64,000 nucleotides of DNA from positions 1 through 64,000 of the forward strand of contig CAKUQY010000002.1 of the NCBI GenBank assembly GCA_934675585.1, written 5' to 3'. Of the stretch, positions 53,597 to 62,901 are shown one piece after another (position 1 is the first letter of the stretch; each line of letters begins with the position of its first letter). The translations under genes and the position numbers were made by a program. The notes under the pieces were generated by a model, which worked only from the letters and a program-made list of their open reading frames with translations, had not been told where the DNA came from and did no database searches. This DNA comes from an uncultured Opitutales bacterium (lineage in GTDB: Bacteria; Verrucomicrobiota; Verrucomicrobiia; Opitutales; UBA953).

Positions 53597-54816
53597 ATTT
53601 GTTTTTCCCTTATTTTTTTTATTAAACAGAAAATGCAAACTTTGCGAGCCGTGCTAATTAGACAACTCTTTAACCATTGCTTAAAAGACGCTCTCGTTTT
53701 TGTTTTGAATAATTTATAAATTTGCGCAACGTCATTTAAAGAATTCAATTCTTTAAGAAAACGATTATCGTTCATTTTCCAATGTGAAGCGTGCGGACGA
53801 ATTCCGCCGTTCCCGACAGCGGCTATCTCAAACGACGAATTAATATTTATAGAAAGTTTTTGTTTAATTGCGTTAAGAAAAAACCTCCCATTTTCACTCC
53901 AAGCAATAACAGCGGAAATTCCTTCTCCGACATTAATTTGAGGATCAATTGCTTTAATATTCCAAAAATCACCAAGTGTAATATCTGCGCCACTTAATCC
54001 TTCTTTTCCTGGGCACTTGTGACAACTTGGACGTGTAATTTGCATTCCTAAAAACGCTTTGCCAAACGGATAATTATAATATTTAGCATCCGCATAAATT
54101 TTATCGTCCTGTTCTATGCAAAAATGAGTTTCAATTTCCGTTCCCGCAACAACGCGTTTGCGAAAAGAAACATTCGTCGTATTTTTAGTTTTAATTTTTT
54201 CATTGTCGCAAATTGCCAAGTAATATTTTCTCCATGCCATTGGCGATGGAACCGCGTGGCAAGCAACTTCGACTGCGAGTAAATTATTAAATTTTTTAAC
54301 CAAGAAACGCTTCAATCCCGCGATTTGACAGGGCGTTCCCGTAAAAAGCACTTGTCGTCCCGCGAGTAAAAACTGTTTCGCCTTTACAAAATTATTACCG
54401 ATTACCGATTGTAAATATTTGCTCCCGCGAAATGCCGCAAGCCCGTCAAACGTTTCCGTAAAATCATGGATTACCGCAGTAAAATCTTCATTCCAGCGCG
54501 CACCAAAAACAACGCCGCCCTCACTTATAATTTTTTCCGCAAGTAAAGTAAAAATTCCGCCAGATGTTGATTGCATTCGCAAATTATCATTCGCGCAACG
54601 TGCGGCAATTACTTCCGTTTTTTCAGCATTTGCGGGAACGCGATTAAGCGATGGACAAACTTTTTCGCACAAATGGCAATTAATGCAGTTGTCAGCATTT
54701 ATACGAGGATAAAGAAAACCTTCTTCATCCTCTTTCATTACAATACATTGTTTAGGGCATATGCTCATACAGGCGCTACAACCGCAACAATCTTCTTTTC
54801 TTTTTAACTCAATCAT
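53593..54816 (-). CDS. F420 hydrogenase/dehydrogenase beta-subunit family protein with ferredoxin domain
   Basis: Protein of 407 residues. The N-terminus has two 4Fe-4S cysteine sets, CCGCSACMSICPKQC and CINCHLCEKVCP, then the FrhB-like domain with STSGGIFTLLAEKII, FRGSKYLQS and FTGTPCQIAGLKRFL. CHKCPGKEGLSGADITLGDFW is the family's later Cys block. In bacterial polysaccharide clusters such proteins accompany pyruvyl transferases and may reduce a sugar or pyruvate precursor. F420 is not implied. It is translationally coupled to the pyruvyl transferase, and the nitroreductase is its upstream neighbour. Confidence 0.85.
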   Translation of the reverse strand: MIELKRKEDCCGCSACMSICPKQCIVMKEDEEGFLYPRINADNCINCHLCEKVCPSLNRVPANAEKTEVIAARCANDNLRMQSTSGGIFTLLAEKIISEGGVVFGARWNEDFTAVIHDFTETFDGLAAFRGSKYLQSVIGNNFVKAKQFLLAGRQVLFTGTPCQIAGLKRFLVKKFNNLLAVEVACHAVPSPMAWRKYYLAICDNEKIKTKNTTNVSFRKRVVAGTEIETHFCIEQDDKIYADAKYYNYPFGKAFLGMQITRPSCHKCPGKEGLSGADITLGDFWNIKAIDPQINVGEGISAVIAWSENGRFFLNAIKQKLSININSSFEIAAVGNGGIRPHASHWKMNDNRFLKELNSLNDVAQIYKLFKTKTRASFKQWLKSCLISTARKVCIFCLIKKIREKQI

Positions 54817-54865
54817 TTTGCGTAAAAACTATTTGCTTGAAGCAAAAGTTTCCACGCAATTTTTA

Positions 54866-55878
54866 TCAGTGAATCACCAAGATTTCGTCAACAGACTTTC
54901 TCGGCGATGTCGCCAATTGAAACTGCTCGGGAACGTCGCCACAAGCGATTAAAACGGCTATGCTTTCAGCGGGATGTATCCCCCCCCCCCCCCCCCCAGA
55001 GTAAGGACGCGACGCAAAGCCAAATCCGTTGCGGGAGCGACACTCCAATTTAATAGGCAATGAGCGACTTTGTTTTTGTGAAGAGCATAACAGAGATTCA
55101 TAATATAAATTCCTGCATTTGTAAACAGATCATTGCGTTCCTGAGCCCAACAAAGTCCTCGTTGATCTGCGGTAACAATCAACAATTTATCTGCAAGATG
55201 TCCAAAACCTCGATTTCCGTTTTGAAGCGCAAGACAATCTGCAATTTGTTTTTTATCTCGAATGCAATGTACGCGGACATATTGGCGGTTGCAAGCACTT
55301 GGCGCATTGTTCGCGAGCACTACCGCATTTTTGATCTGCTCGTCAGAAATAGTTCCCGCAAAATGGCGAACAGAATGACGCGATGCGGAAAAGATTTCAA
55401 AAGGAGCGTCAAGTTTTGAAAAATAACGTTCCCGCGTCATTTTAATCTGTTGTGACGGAACTGTTTTATATTTTGACAAAACAGAATTAAGGCTCAATTG
55501 TGTTTCTGCGTTTAATGAAAATTTTTCTGTTTTATGTAACAAATCATATTCTGCTAAAATTTCTACGGCACATTTCCATTGGGCTTCTTCGATTCCAAAT
55601 TTATTTGCAAAATTTTTACACATCGTTGCAACTTTTATAACTTGTGCCTGACCGAATCCCAATCTGCGTTCAGGCATAGTCAATCCTTTTTCAAGAACAT
55701 GGTAAGCCATCGTCAAATCCGTCAACGCTCCGAATTTTGTTTTATGCGCTTCTTTTCGGGAAAACTTTAAATAACGGGACCAATCATAGAAGAAAAAAGA
55801 CAGCGTGCCAAATCCGAGCGCGTTCATTACGCGTTTGGGAATGTAAGCAATTAACTTATAAATGAACGATTTTTTCAT
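54866..55878 (-). CDS. Nitroreductase-family protein with a G18 tract switching its C-terminus
   Basis: FMN-dependent nitroreductase-like enzyme. SASRHSVRHFAGTISDEQI and ANNAPSACNRQYVRVH are the flavin-binding blocks. The coding strand holds 18 consecutive G (54980-54997). As sequenced, the frame after LGGGGGG reads YIPLKA and stops at 54958. One G more, or two fewer, gives IHPAESIAVLIACGDVPEQF and onward to VDEILVIH, stop at 54866, which is the normal nitroreductase C-terminus. The short frame would lose part of the flavin/dimer region. This is a classic contingency-locus design, though tract length may also be misread. It belongs to the polysaccharide cluster, 4 bp from the flippase. Confidence 0.85.
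54980..54997 (-). repeat. Homopolymer G18 (coding strand) in the nitroreductase gene
   Basis: Eighteen uninterrupted C on the plus strand. Length modulo 3 decides which of two C-termini is made: the current length gives the short form. Confidence 0.95.
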
Positions 55879-55881
55879 ATA

Positions 55882-57429
55882 CTAACCTTTTTGTTTGATA
55901 AATTTTGAGAAAAACATATTTACAATTGCGTGGCGTTCCAGGCGGTTAAAGCCCAAGAGCCAAACACAAATAGATGTTGTGACGGTTGAAACAAAACAAA
56001 CGCTTAAAAACCGTCCCCAACCGTTAATAAAATCCGCACTGCAATAAATCCAAAGAATTAACGGAAGAATACTCGAAACGACACTGACAAAAAAGACCCG
56101 CGCGCAAACTTCCCACAGATATTTTCGTGCTGGCAAAGCGACCAGTTTCCTCAAATAAAAAATTCTCCAAATATGAACCCAAAGATTAATTCCCGTTTTG
56201 ATGACAACGACCCAGACAGGCGAAAATCCAAGCCACAAAACCAGAATCGCCAATGGCAAATTAAGAAAAATAAAACAGCTAACAATCAATTGATAATTCT
56301 TAATTTTTCCGCGCGCCTGAACAGACATCCAAAGCGGCCCAGACAATGCGTCAATAAGCATAAAAACTAAAAGCCATTGAGCAAATACCGATGTATATTC
56401 TGGAACTTCCGTTAACCAAATATTTAAAACAAAATCCATATTCAGAATAAACGGCAATGCAATAAAAAACATTAAAAAATACGAAAACTTTGATGCCCTA
56501 AAAATCAATCGAATAAACTCCTCTTGTTTCCCTGCCGCGTAAAGTTTTGTCAATTGCGGGCTGAACGCCAACTGAAAATTACCGACAAACTGACCGACTG
56601 CGCCTTGAATTTGCGTAGTAATCCCCATCGCGGCATTTAGAACAACTCCGCAAAAAATATTAAGCACCATATTTATGCCTTGCGAATTGCACATATTCGC
56701 TACACCACCGAACAACGACCAGCCAGAAAAACCAAACAATTCTTTGAATAAGTTCGCCTCCCAAAACCGATAATATTTTGCAACATAGCCAAACGATTTC
56801 TTGCTATACCAAATATATGCAATTTGATTTAAAATTCCCAGAACGAAAACAAGAAACGCATAATAAACAAGAGCGTCGAACGGAGAAAAAATGAGCATAT
56901 AGACAATCACGAGTTTTAAAACAGCGTTTGCAATGCTCATCAAGGCATAAAAACTCATTTTTTCATATGCGACGATAACCGCGTGATACGGAACAAGCAT
57001 TATTCCCAAAATCGTTGTAAAAACGGAAAACTGATAAACCCAATTCGCCGCGCTCATTCGATCCGCGGGAATATTTAATTTAACATTCAAAAACCATAAC
57101 CCAATTGTTTCCGCTAACAACAAAATGACAACAGATATTACTCCGTGAACGCTTAACGCCATTGAAAAAACGCGACTTGTTTGAATAAAATCGTTTTTAC
57201 CAAGCCAAAAATTCAAAAAACGCTGAGTTGCCGTCGCCATCGCGGTATTTAAAAAACCAAACAAAACAACAACTCCGCCGACAACATTATAAATACCGAA
57301 ATTATCAACTCCAAGGACTTCGAGAATTACACGTGAAGTATACAAAGAAATTCCCATCGTTACCGCCATACGGCAGTAAAGCATAATCGTATTTTTCGCA
57401 ATGCGTTTGTTGTTTGCGGAAACGGACAT
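55882..57429 (-). CDS. Polysaccharide flippase (Wzx/MATE-like)
   Basis: Integral membrane protein of 515 residues with about 12-14 helices, belonging to the polysaccharide-transport (Wzx/RfbX/MurJ-like) group. It flips lipid-linked repeat units across the inner membrane. Family blocks: LYCRMAVTMGISLYTSRVIL, LGVDNFGIYNVVGGVVVLFG and NTAMATATQRFLNFWLG. The ATG at 57429 is used; a TTG at 57444 would add five residues. The gene has no exact copy of the iterated word and is A/T-rich, which suggests acquisition. It is first of the polysaccharide operon, 4 bp from the nitroreductase. Confidence 0.87.
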   Translation of the reverse strand: MSVSANNKRIAKNTIMLYCRMAVTMGISLYTSRVILEVLGVDNFGIYNVVGGVVVLFGFLNTAMATATQRFLNFWLGKNDFIQTSRVFSMALSVHGVISVVILLLAETIGLWFLNVKLNIPADRMSAANWVYQFSVFTTILGIMLVPYHAVIVAYEKMSFYALMSIANAVLKLVIVYMLIFSPFDALVYYAFLVFVLGILNQIAYIWYSKKSFGYVAKYYRFWEANLFKELFGFSGWSLFGGVANMCNSQGINMVLNIFCGVVLNAAMGITTQIQGAVGQFVGNFQLAFSPQLTKLYAAGKQEEFIRLIFRASKFSYFLMFFIALPFILNMDFVLNIWLTEVPEYTSVFAQWLLVFMLIDALSGPLWMSVQARGKIKNYQLIVSCFIFLNLPLAILVLWLGFSPVWVVVIKTGINLWVHIWRIFYLRKLVALPARKYLWEVCARVFFVSVVSSILPLILWIYCSADFINGWGRFLSVCFVSTVTTSICVWLLGFNRLERHAIVNMFFSKFIKQKG

Positions 57430-57465
57430 TTCGAAATCTCTCAACCCTACACGTTTTGCCGAAAA

Positions 57466-58005
57466 CTATTTCAACTTCTCCAATTGTTCCCGCACGAACG
57501 CGAGGGCGCGGAGAACGCTGTCGATTTTTGCGAGCGTTTTTTCGGTCGGTTTAAAATGTTCGCCGGGTTTTGCGGGAACGAGTAAATTTTCTGCGGGAAC
57601 GGCAATTGAGTCGGCTTGTTCCCGCGCTTTCAAAAGCAAATCCGACGTTCCCGAAATCGCCGGCAAAAACAGCGAATGAATCGCCGAAGCCGCAAGCTCG
57701 TGAAGCGATTTTTCAATCGTGTAATGTTCCGCCGCGCGCAAAGATTTTTTATGAACCGTCAAAACCCCGAACGCGCGCAACGCGTCGATCACGTTCTGCG
57801 AAGAGCCGTGCGAAATGCAGAGCGATTTTTCGAGCATCGATTTCGACATCGGCACGGGCGAAAAATAAATCGCCGCCGCGACTTCGCCGACAACGGGCAT
57901 CAAGCCGATCAATTTTGCGATTTCCGCGAACGCCGCCGCGACATTGCGTTCCCACGCGGGAACGTTTCTTGCCATTTTCTTCTTACGGTCAAATTTAGTT
58001 TTCAT
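57466..58005 (-). CDS. GbsR/MarR-like winged-helix regulator
   Basis: DNA-binding protein of 179 residues. AEIAKLIGLMPVVGEVAAAIYF followed by SKSMLEKSLCISHGSSQNVIDA and LRAFGVLTVH resembles the winged helix of the GbsR family of MarR-like repressors. The C-terminal half is helical and may dimerise. It precedes the flippase gene by 37 bp on the same strand and probably regulates that polysaccharide operon, although it carries four copies of the iterated word in 540 bp, whereas the operon has few. Its effector is unknown. Confidence 0.75.
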   Translation of the reverse strand: MKTKFDRKKKMARNVPAWERNVAAAFAEIAKLIGLMPVVGEVAAAIYFSPVPMSKSMLEKSLCISHGSSQNVIDALRAFGVLTVHKKSLRAAEHYTIEKSLHELAASAIHSLFLPAISGTSDLLLKAREQADSIAVPAENLLVPAKPGEHFKPTEKTLAKIDSVLRALAFVREQLEKLK

Positions 58006-58356
58006 CTAAAAATTATAATGACCTCAAAAAAAAAAGTAGCAAGACTATTTTTTGAAAGTTGAGAATTTAAAGTCGAAAGTTGAAAGTTGGCAGGAACGCG
58101 GAGTTTTTGAACACAGATGAAAACAGATTTTTGACAGATTTCACAGATTTTTTTGAGCGACGGGAACGAAAAAAATCTCGCCCGAAAAACCAAGCGCCGA
58201 AACAACGGCGGTTAAGTCGCTGGGTTATTTGTTTGAAAAAATCTCTTAGTTTCCTTAAAAATTTCCCTTAATTAACTTAGTTGAAAATCCGTCCCCGCCG
58301 TTCCCGTCATTCGTGAAATTTGGGTAATTCGTGGATAAAAAACGTTCCCGCGCAAT
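58006..58356. other. Gene-free gap with degenerate repeats
   Basis: Holds AAAGTTGAAAGTTGG units (58070-58088), ACACAGATGAAAACAGATTT-type repeats and a loose copy (58157-58230) of the AAATCTCGCCCGAAAAACCA..GGCGGTTAAG unit. No coding potential is seen. Confidence 0.7.
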
Positions 58357-58389
58357 AAAAAAAGCCCAAGAGACTTTTCTTGGGCTTTT
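58357..58389 (-). terminator. Terminator of the metal-efflux operon
   Basis: AAAAGCCCAAGA (58360-58371) pairs with TCTTGGGCTTTT (58378-58389), loop of about 6. On the minus strand a T7 run follows. It begins about 16 bp after the RND pump stop codon. Confidence 0.9.
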
Positions 58390-58405
58390 GTTATTATATT
58401 TTTAT

Positions 58406-61400
58406 TTAAAGTTGAGTCGCTTTTTCGTTTATTTTTACGAGCAATTTTGATGCTGCGGGAATAACGAGTAGCGATAAGATTGTTGCGCTAATCAAACCGC
58501 CAAATTGCACAATTGCAAGCGGGCCGAGCAATTCGCCACCAGGTTGATCAATCGCTAAAATCAGCGGAAGCAATCCCAATTCGGTCGTCAGCGAAGTCAT
58601 AATAATCGGCACAACGCGTTCCCGCGAACCCACGCGAATCGCTTCAAGATGGCTCATGCCCTGCTCGACCAAATCGCGATAACGGCGCAAAAGAATCACT
58701 CCCGAACGCACGCCAAAACCAATCACCGTAACAAAACCAACGATGGACGCGACCGACAAAATGGGCGCGACATAATCTCCTGAAAAAACAGAAACAACCG
58801 TTCCCGGCGACGCAATAAACACTGCGACAATGCCGCCAATAATGCACAACGGAATATTCACGAGCGTGACGAGCGCGCTGCGCAAACTTCCCAACGCCGC
58901 TGTTAACAAAAACACAACCGCAATCAAAATCGCCGCTCCCAACAAATAAAGCCGTTGAGCCGCAGATTCGCGCGCTTGAATCGTTCCCGCGTATTCGACC
59001 GTGCAACCGAACTCGTGCATTGCGGGATCGAGTTTTTCTCTACACGCTTCAACGAGATCGCCAAGATTGGAATTGGGCGCGGGATTGCACGAAATCATTG
59101 CTTTGCGTTGAGTGTTGTCGCGCAAAATGAGATTGGTCGCTTCTTCGCGAAAAACCTCGGCAGCTTCGCCCAAACGCACGCTTTTACCGTTCCCGCCCAG
59201 CAAAACCAAATCGCGCACATCATCGATGGATGTTTTTTGTTCGGGCGCAATGCGCATCACAATGTTCAAGCGGTCTTGATTTTTAATCACTTCGCCAATT
59301 TTTTGTCCATTAATCGCAGTCGAAACTTGTTCGGCGGCTTCTGCCATTGTCAAACCAAACGCGGCGAGCATTTCTTGATTGTAGCGAATGCGAATTGTAT
59401 CGACCATCACTTCACGATTGGCGCGCGCGTCGGCGACTTCGGGCATTTTTTCAAGAATTTCTTTTGCCTTTTGTGCCGCTTGGCGCAATTGTGGCAATTC
59501 TGTGCCATAAATATTGATCGCCATTTCAGAATTAGAACCCGAAAGTGCCGCGCTAATGCGGTGAGCGAGCGGGTAGCCAATCATTGTGCTCGTTCCCGGA
59601 ATCCCAGAAATCGCGTCTTGAATTGCCGCGCGCAACACTTTTTGATCTTTTTTCAAATCAACGCGCACAAGCAATTCTGACGCGGAAACGGGTTCGGCGT
59701 GTTCGTCATTTTCTGCGCGACCTGTGCGTTGAGCGACGCTCAAAACGCCATCAATTTTTCCCACTTTTTCAGCACAACGGCGCGCGATGCGTTCTGTTTC
59801 TTCAAGCGAAGTGCCGGGAACAGCATTCACAAAAACCGTGTAACAATCTTCATTAAATGGCGGCAAAAAACTTGCGCCAAATGTCGTTGCCAGCCCAAGC
59901 GCTGCCACGGTCAATAAAAGCGTTCCCGCGAGCACACTTTTTGCGTGGCGCAAACAAAAGTCCAAAATCGGCGTGTAATATTTTTTAATTTGTCGCACCG
60001 AAAAACTATCATTTTCATCTGCCGCGTTCCCGCCAGATTTTTTTGCGTTCCCGCGAAACGCCAAACTACAAAGCACGGGAACGATCGTGATTGCAACAAT
60101 AATCGACATCGCAAACGCGAGCATAAACGAAATGCCAAGCGGACGGAAAAATTGTCCTTCCAAACCCGACAAAAATAATACCGGCGTAAACACGAGCAAA
60201 ATAATGAGCGACGAATAGCCGATTGAGCCGATGATTTCGTCTTTGGCGCTCATTAAAACGGCAAATTTTGTTTTGCGTTCCCGCTCAGGCAATGCCGCAT
60301 TTTCTGAAAGTTTTCGCCAAGCAATTTCAACAAAAATAATCGCGTTATCGACGACATCGCCCACTGCAACCGCCAAACCGCCAAGCGTCATAATATTAAT
60401 TGCCAAATCAAACGCCGGGAACAACAACATCGCAAACAACACCGAAAGCGGCATCGCAGCAAGCGTAATAATTGCCGTGCGCACATTCAACAATGTGAGA
60501 AAAATTACTAACATCACAACGATTCCCGCCGTGAGCAATGTTTCTGCGCCATTTGCAAGTGAAAGCTCAATAAAATCAGACTGGCGATAAGCATCGGTGT
60601 GCAAACGCATTCCCGCCGGCAATTGGCTCACAGAAAATTCTTTCACCGCCGTATCAACCGCGCGCGTTAATTCTTGCGTGTTCGCGCCAGGAACTTTTTG
60701 AACAGAAAGCACAATCGCATCTCCGCCCAAAAAACCAGCGTTCCCGCGACGAGGCGCGCCATCAATTTTAACCTCTGCAAGATCTTCAATTTTTACCGTT
60801 CCCGAAATATGCGCGGGAACGAGCGCGCGGCGCAATTGCTCCAACGTTTCCACGCGCGAATCTTGACGCAACGGCAATTCCGTTCCCGCGACATCTTCAA
60901 GATAACCCGCAGGAGCCGACGAACCCGCCGCTGTTGCCGCCGTTTTTAAATCATCAAGCGAAATTTTTGCCTGACGCAAACGCGCGGGATCGTAAATAAT
61001 TTGATATTCAGGCAAGCGTCCGCCAAGCACCGTTACTTGCCCCACGCCTGGAATCGCCAACAAGCGATTGCGCAAACGATATTCTGCGAGCTGGCGCATT
61101 TCGAGCAATTGTTGTTGCTTTGATTTTTCGGAAAGTTTTGCCGTTTCTGCGTCGGGCGTCAATGCAATCAACATAATTTCACCCGTTACCGAAACGATAG
61201 GCGCGAGCTCGGTTTCAACGCCTTCTGGAAACGAAGAACGCACGCTCGCCAAACGCTCGGTTACAATTTGACGCGCCAAATAAATATCAGTGTCCCAATC
61301 AAAATCAACCCAAACAAATGACAAACCCGCGCCCGAAGATGAACGCACCGATTTAACGCCAGCCGTACCATTCATCGCCGATTCAACAGGAATCGTCACG

Positions 61401-61588
61401 TAGCGCTCAACTTCTTCAGCCGACAAACCGCCCGCCTCTGTTTGAATCGTCACGCGCGGAACTTTTAATTCTGGGAACACATCAATCGGCGTATTTTTTA
61501 CGACAAACAAACTTGCAAAAACGAGCAACGCCGCCAAAAGCAACACCGTCCAACGCTTGCGCAAACAAAATGAAATTAAAGTATTCAT
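58406..61588 (-). CDS. CzcA/CusA-type heavy-metal efflux RND pump
   Basis: Inner-membrane proton/cation antiporter subunit of 1,060 residues, from the ATG at 61588. It has the HME-RND start ISFCLRKRWTVLLLAALLVF, then NTPIDVFPELKVPRVTIQTE, a typical opening. Twelve helices lie in two sets with large periplasmic loops. Proton-relay residues are in LAVAVGDVVDNAIIFVEIAW (helix 4). QRLYLLGAAILIAVVFLLTA and RSGVILLRRYRDL mark the second set. Its adaptor and outer-membrane genes lie directly upstream, completing a CzcCBA-like operon. The metal cannot be fixed from the sequence; zinc/cobalt/cadmium or copper/silver are possible. Confidence 0.92.
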   Translation of the reverse strand: MNTLISFCLRKRWTVLLLAALLVFASLFVVKNTPIDVFPELKVPRVTIQTEAGGLSAEEVERYVTIPVESAMNGTAGVKSVRSSSGAGLSFVWVDFDWDTDIYLARQIVTERLASVRSSFPEGVETELAPIVSVTGEIMLIALTPDAETAKLSEKSKQQQLLEMRQLAEYRLRNRLLAIPGVGQVTVLGGRLPEYQIIYDPARLRQAKISLDDLKTAATAAGSSAPAGYLEDVAGTELPLRQDSRVETLEQLRRALVPAHISGTVKIEDLAEVKIDGAPRRGNAGFLGGDAIVLSVQKVPGANTQELTRAVDTAVKEFSVSQLPAGMRLHTDAYRQSDFIELSLANGAETLLTAGIVVMLVIFLTLLNVRTAIITLAAMPLSVLFAMLLFPAFDLAINIMTLGGLAVAVGDVVDNAIIFVEIAWRKLSENAALPERERKTKFAVLMSAKDEIIGSIGYSSLIILLVFTPVLFLSGLEGQFFRPLGISFMLAFAMSIIVAITIVPVLCSLAFRGNAKKSGGNAADENDSFSVRQIKKYYTPILDFCLRHAKSVLAGTLLLTVAALGLATTFGASFLPPFNEDCYTVFVNAVPGTSLEETERIARRCAEKVGKIDGVLSVAQRTGRAENDEHAEPVSASELLVRVDLKKDQKVLRAAIQDAISGIPGTSTMIGYPLAHRISAALSGSNSEMAINIYGTELPQLRQAAQKAKEILEKMPEVADARANREVMVDTIRIRYNQEMLAAFGLTMAEAAEQVSTAINGQKIGEVIKNQDRLNIVMRIAPEQKTSIDDVRDLVLLGGNGKSVRLGEAAEVFREEATNLILRDNTQRKAMISCNPAPNSNLGDLVEACREKLDPAMHEFGCTVEYAGTIQARESAAQRLYLLGAAILIAVVFLLTAALGSLRSALVTLVNIPLCIIGGIVAVFIASPGTVVSVFSGDYVAPILSVASIVGFVTVIGFGVRSGVILLRRYRDLVEQGMSHLEAIRVGSRERVVPIIMTSLTTELGLLPLILAIDQPGGELLGPLAIVQFGGLISATILSLLVIPAASKLLVKINEKATQL

Positions 61589-61608
61589 CAAATTTTCTCC
61601 ATTTTATT

Positions 61609-62871
61609 TTAGTGTTCGCCCTCGTGAAATTTTCCGTCCGCGTGAAAATGTCCTGCAGTTTTTTTTGCGGGAGCGTTCCCGTTAACTGGCAAAACATATT
61701 TCAATTCGTAGCCGCCTTTAACGACAATTTTTTCGCCAAGATGAATGCCTGCAATTGGCGTTTTGCCACGACGCGACGGGAGTGCTGTAACTTTGCGCGC
61801 AAAAAATGTGTTTTTATCGTGTTCATCACAAACAAAAACAATATCATCTACACCAACTTTGATAACCGCGCTCGCGGGAACGAGCACAAATTTTTCGTCG
61901 TGTCCATCATGCGCGGGAACTTGTTTTTTAGCCGTTTGCAAATATGCCACTTGCCCCGCATAAACGCCCGCGGGAATGCTCTTTGGCGTAAAATAAATTG
62001 TGCGCGCTTGAGTTGTTTCATCAATTTGTGCCGCAATGCGCAATGTGCCTTCGAGCAAATGTGTTTGCTCGCCAACTTGCACCGCCAAACGCGCATCTAC
62101 ATTTGAAAAATCATCGTTCCCGAAAGCAACGCCTTTAAATTCTGGCGCGGAAAATTTTGCCAAAGTCAACGCGCTCGTGCCACGTTCTGCCCAAGCGCCT
62201 TCGTTTAAATCGAGCGTTTGCACCACGCTTTCAGTTTGCGCGGGAACAATCAATTCGCCATCTTTAAAAGTCGCTCCCGCAGTCGCTTGATTCCAAAGCG
62301 CGCGGGAACGCTCGGTCGCGATTTCCAACGATTCGATTTCTGCGGTTTTAAAATTGAGTTCCCCCGCGAGATCGCTATTTTTTAAGCCAATTTCCTCAAT
62401 ACGTTTTAAGCGTTCTGCAAGCGTGGCGAGTTCCGCTCGGGAACGTTTAAGCGACGCTTCGGCGTCTTTAATATCGCTTTTCAATGCGATTAAATCGGGC
62501 GACGCAAGCGAATAAAGTGGCGTTCCCGCGACAACTTTTTCGCCAACGTGTACAAAAAATTTCACACGTCCATTCGCTGGCAACGATGCGTTGCGCACAG
62601 CATTTGGCGGGAGCGTCATTTGGCCGTAATAAATTTTTTCGGCGGCTTGGTGAATTTGTGAAATCGTTTCAAATTGCATCACGATTGATTCGCGCGCGCG
62701 GTCTGAAATTTTCACGGGAACGCCCGCGTGCTCGCTCTCGGAGTGCTCGGAGGGTTCAGTATAATCTGTGCAATTCGCGTGTTCGTCATGCGCGTGTTCA
62801 TCGTGAGTTTCAGCATTTGCGAATGCTGTAAATGCAGCAATTAATGTAGCGAATAAAATATTTTTTTTCAT
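61609..62871 (-). CDS. Efflux RND periplasmic adaptor subunit (CzcB/CusB-like)
   Basis: Membrane-fusion protein of 420 residues linking the RND pump to an outer-membrane channel. After a signal peptide MKKNILFATLIAAFTAFANA comes a His-rich metal-binding stretch, ETHDEHAHDEHANCTDYTE and HSESEHAG. The hairpin region is residues 130-190 (long helix with LKSDIKDAEASLKRSRAELA). LPANGRVKFFVHVGEKVVAG is the lipoyl half. The C-terminus repeats His residues (FHADGKFHEGEH). The His clusters support heavy-metal ions rather than organic drugs. The gene lies 20 bp upstream of the pump. Confidence 0.9.
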   Translation of the reverse strand: MKKNILFATLIAAFTAFANAETHDEHAHDEHANCTDYTEPSEHSESEHAGVPVKISDRARESIVMQFETISQIHQAAEKIYYGQMTLPPNAVRNASLPANGRVKFFVHVGEKVVAGTPLYSLASPDLIALKSDIKDAEASLKRSRAELATLAERLKRIEEIGLKNSDLAGELNFKTAEIESLEIATERSRALWNQATAGATFKDGELIVPAQTESVVQTLDLNEGAWAERGTSALTLAKFSAPEFKGVAFGNDDFSNVDARLAVQVGEQTHLLEGTLRIAAQIDETTQARTIYFTPKSIPAGVYAGQVAYLQTAKKQVPAHDGHDEKFVLVPASAVIKVGVDDIVFVCDEHDKNTFFARKVTALPSRRGKTPIAGIHLGEKIVVKGGYELKYVLPVNGNAPAKKTAGHFHADGKFHEGEH

Positions 62872-62901
62872 AGCTTTAATGTGTTAAAATTTTAATACGA
62901 T

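Noticed and set aside
54980..54997. C18 run as an assembly gap filler
   Set aside because: Flanking sequence on both sides belongs to the same nitroreductase in two frames, which is the pattern of a real homopolymer; some length error remains possible.
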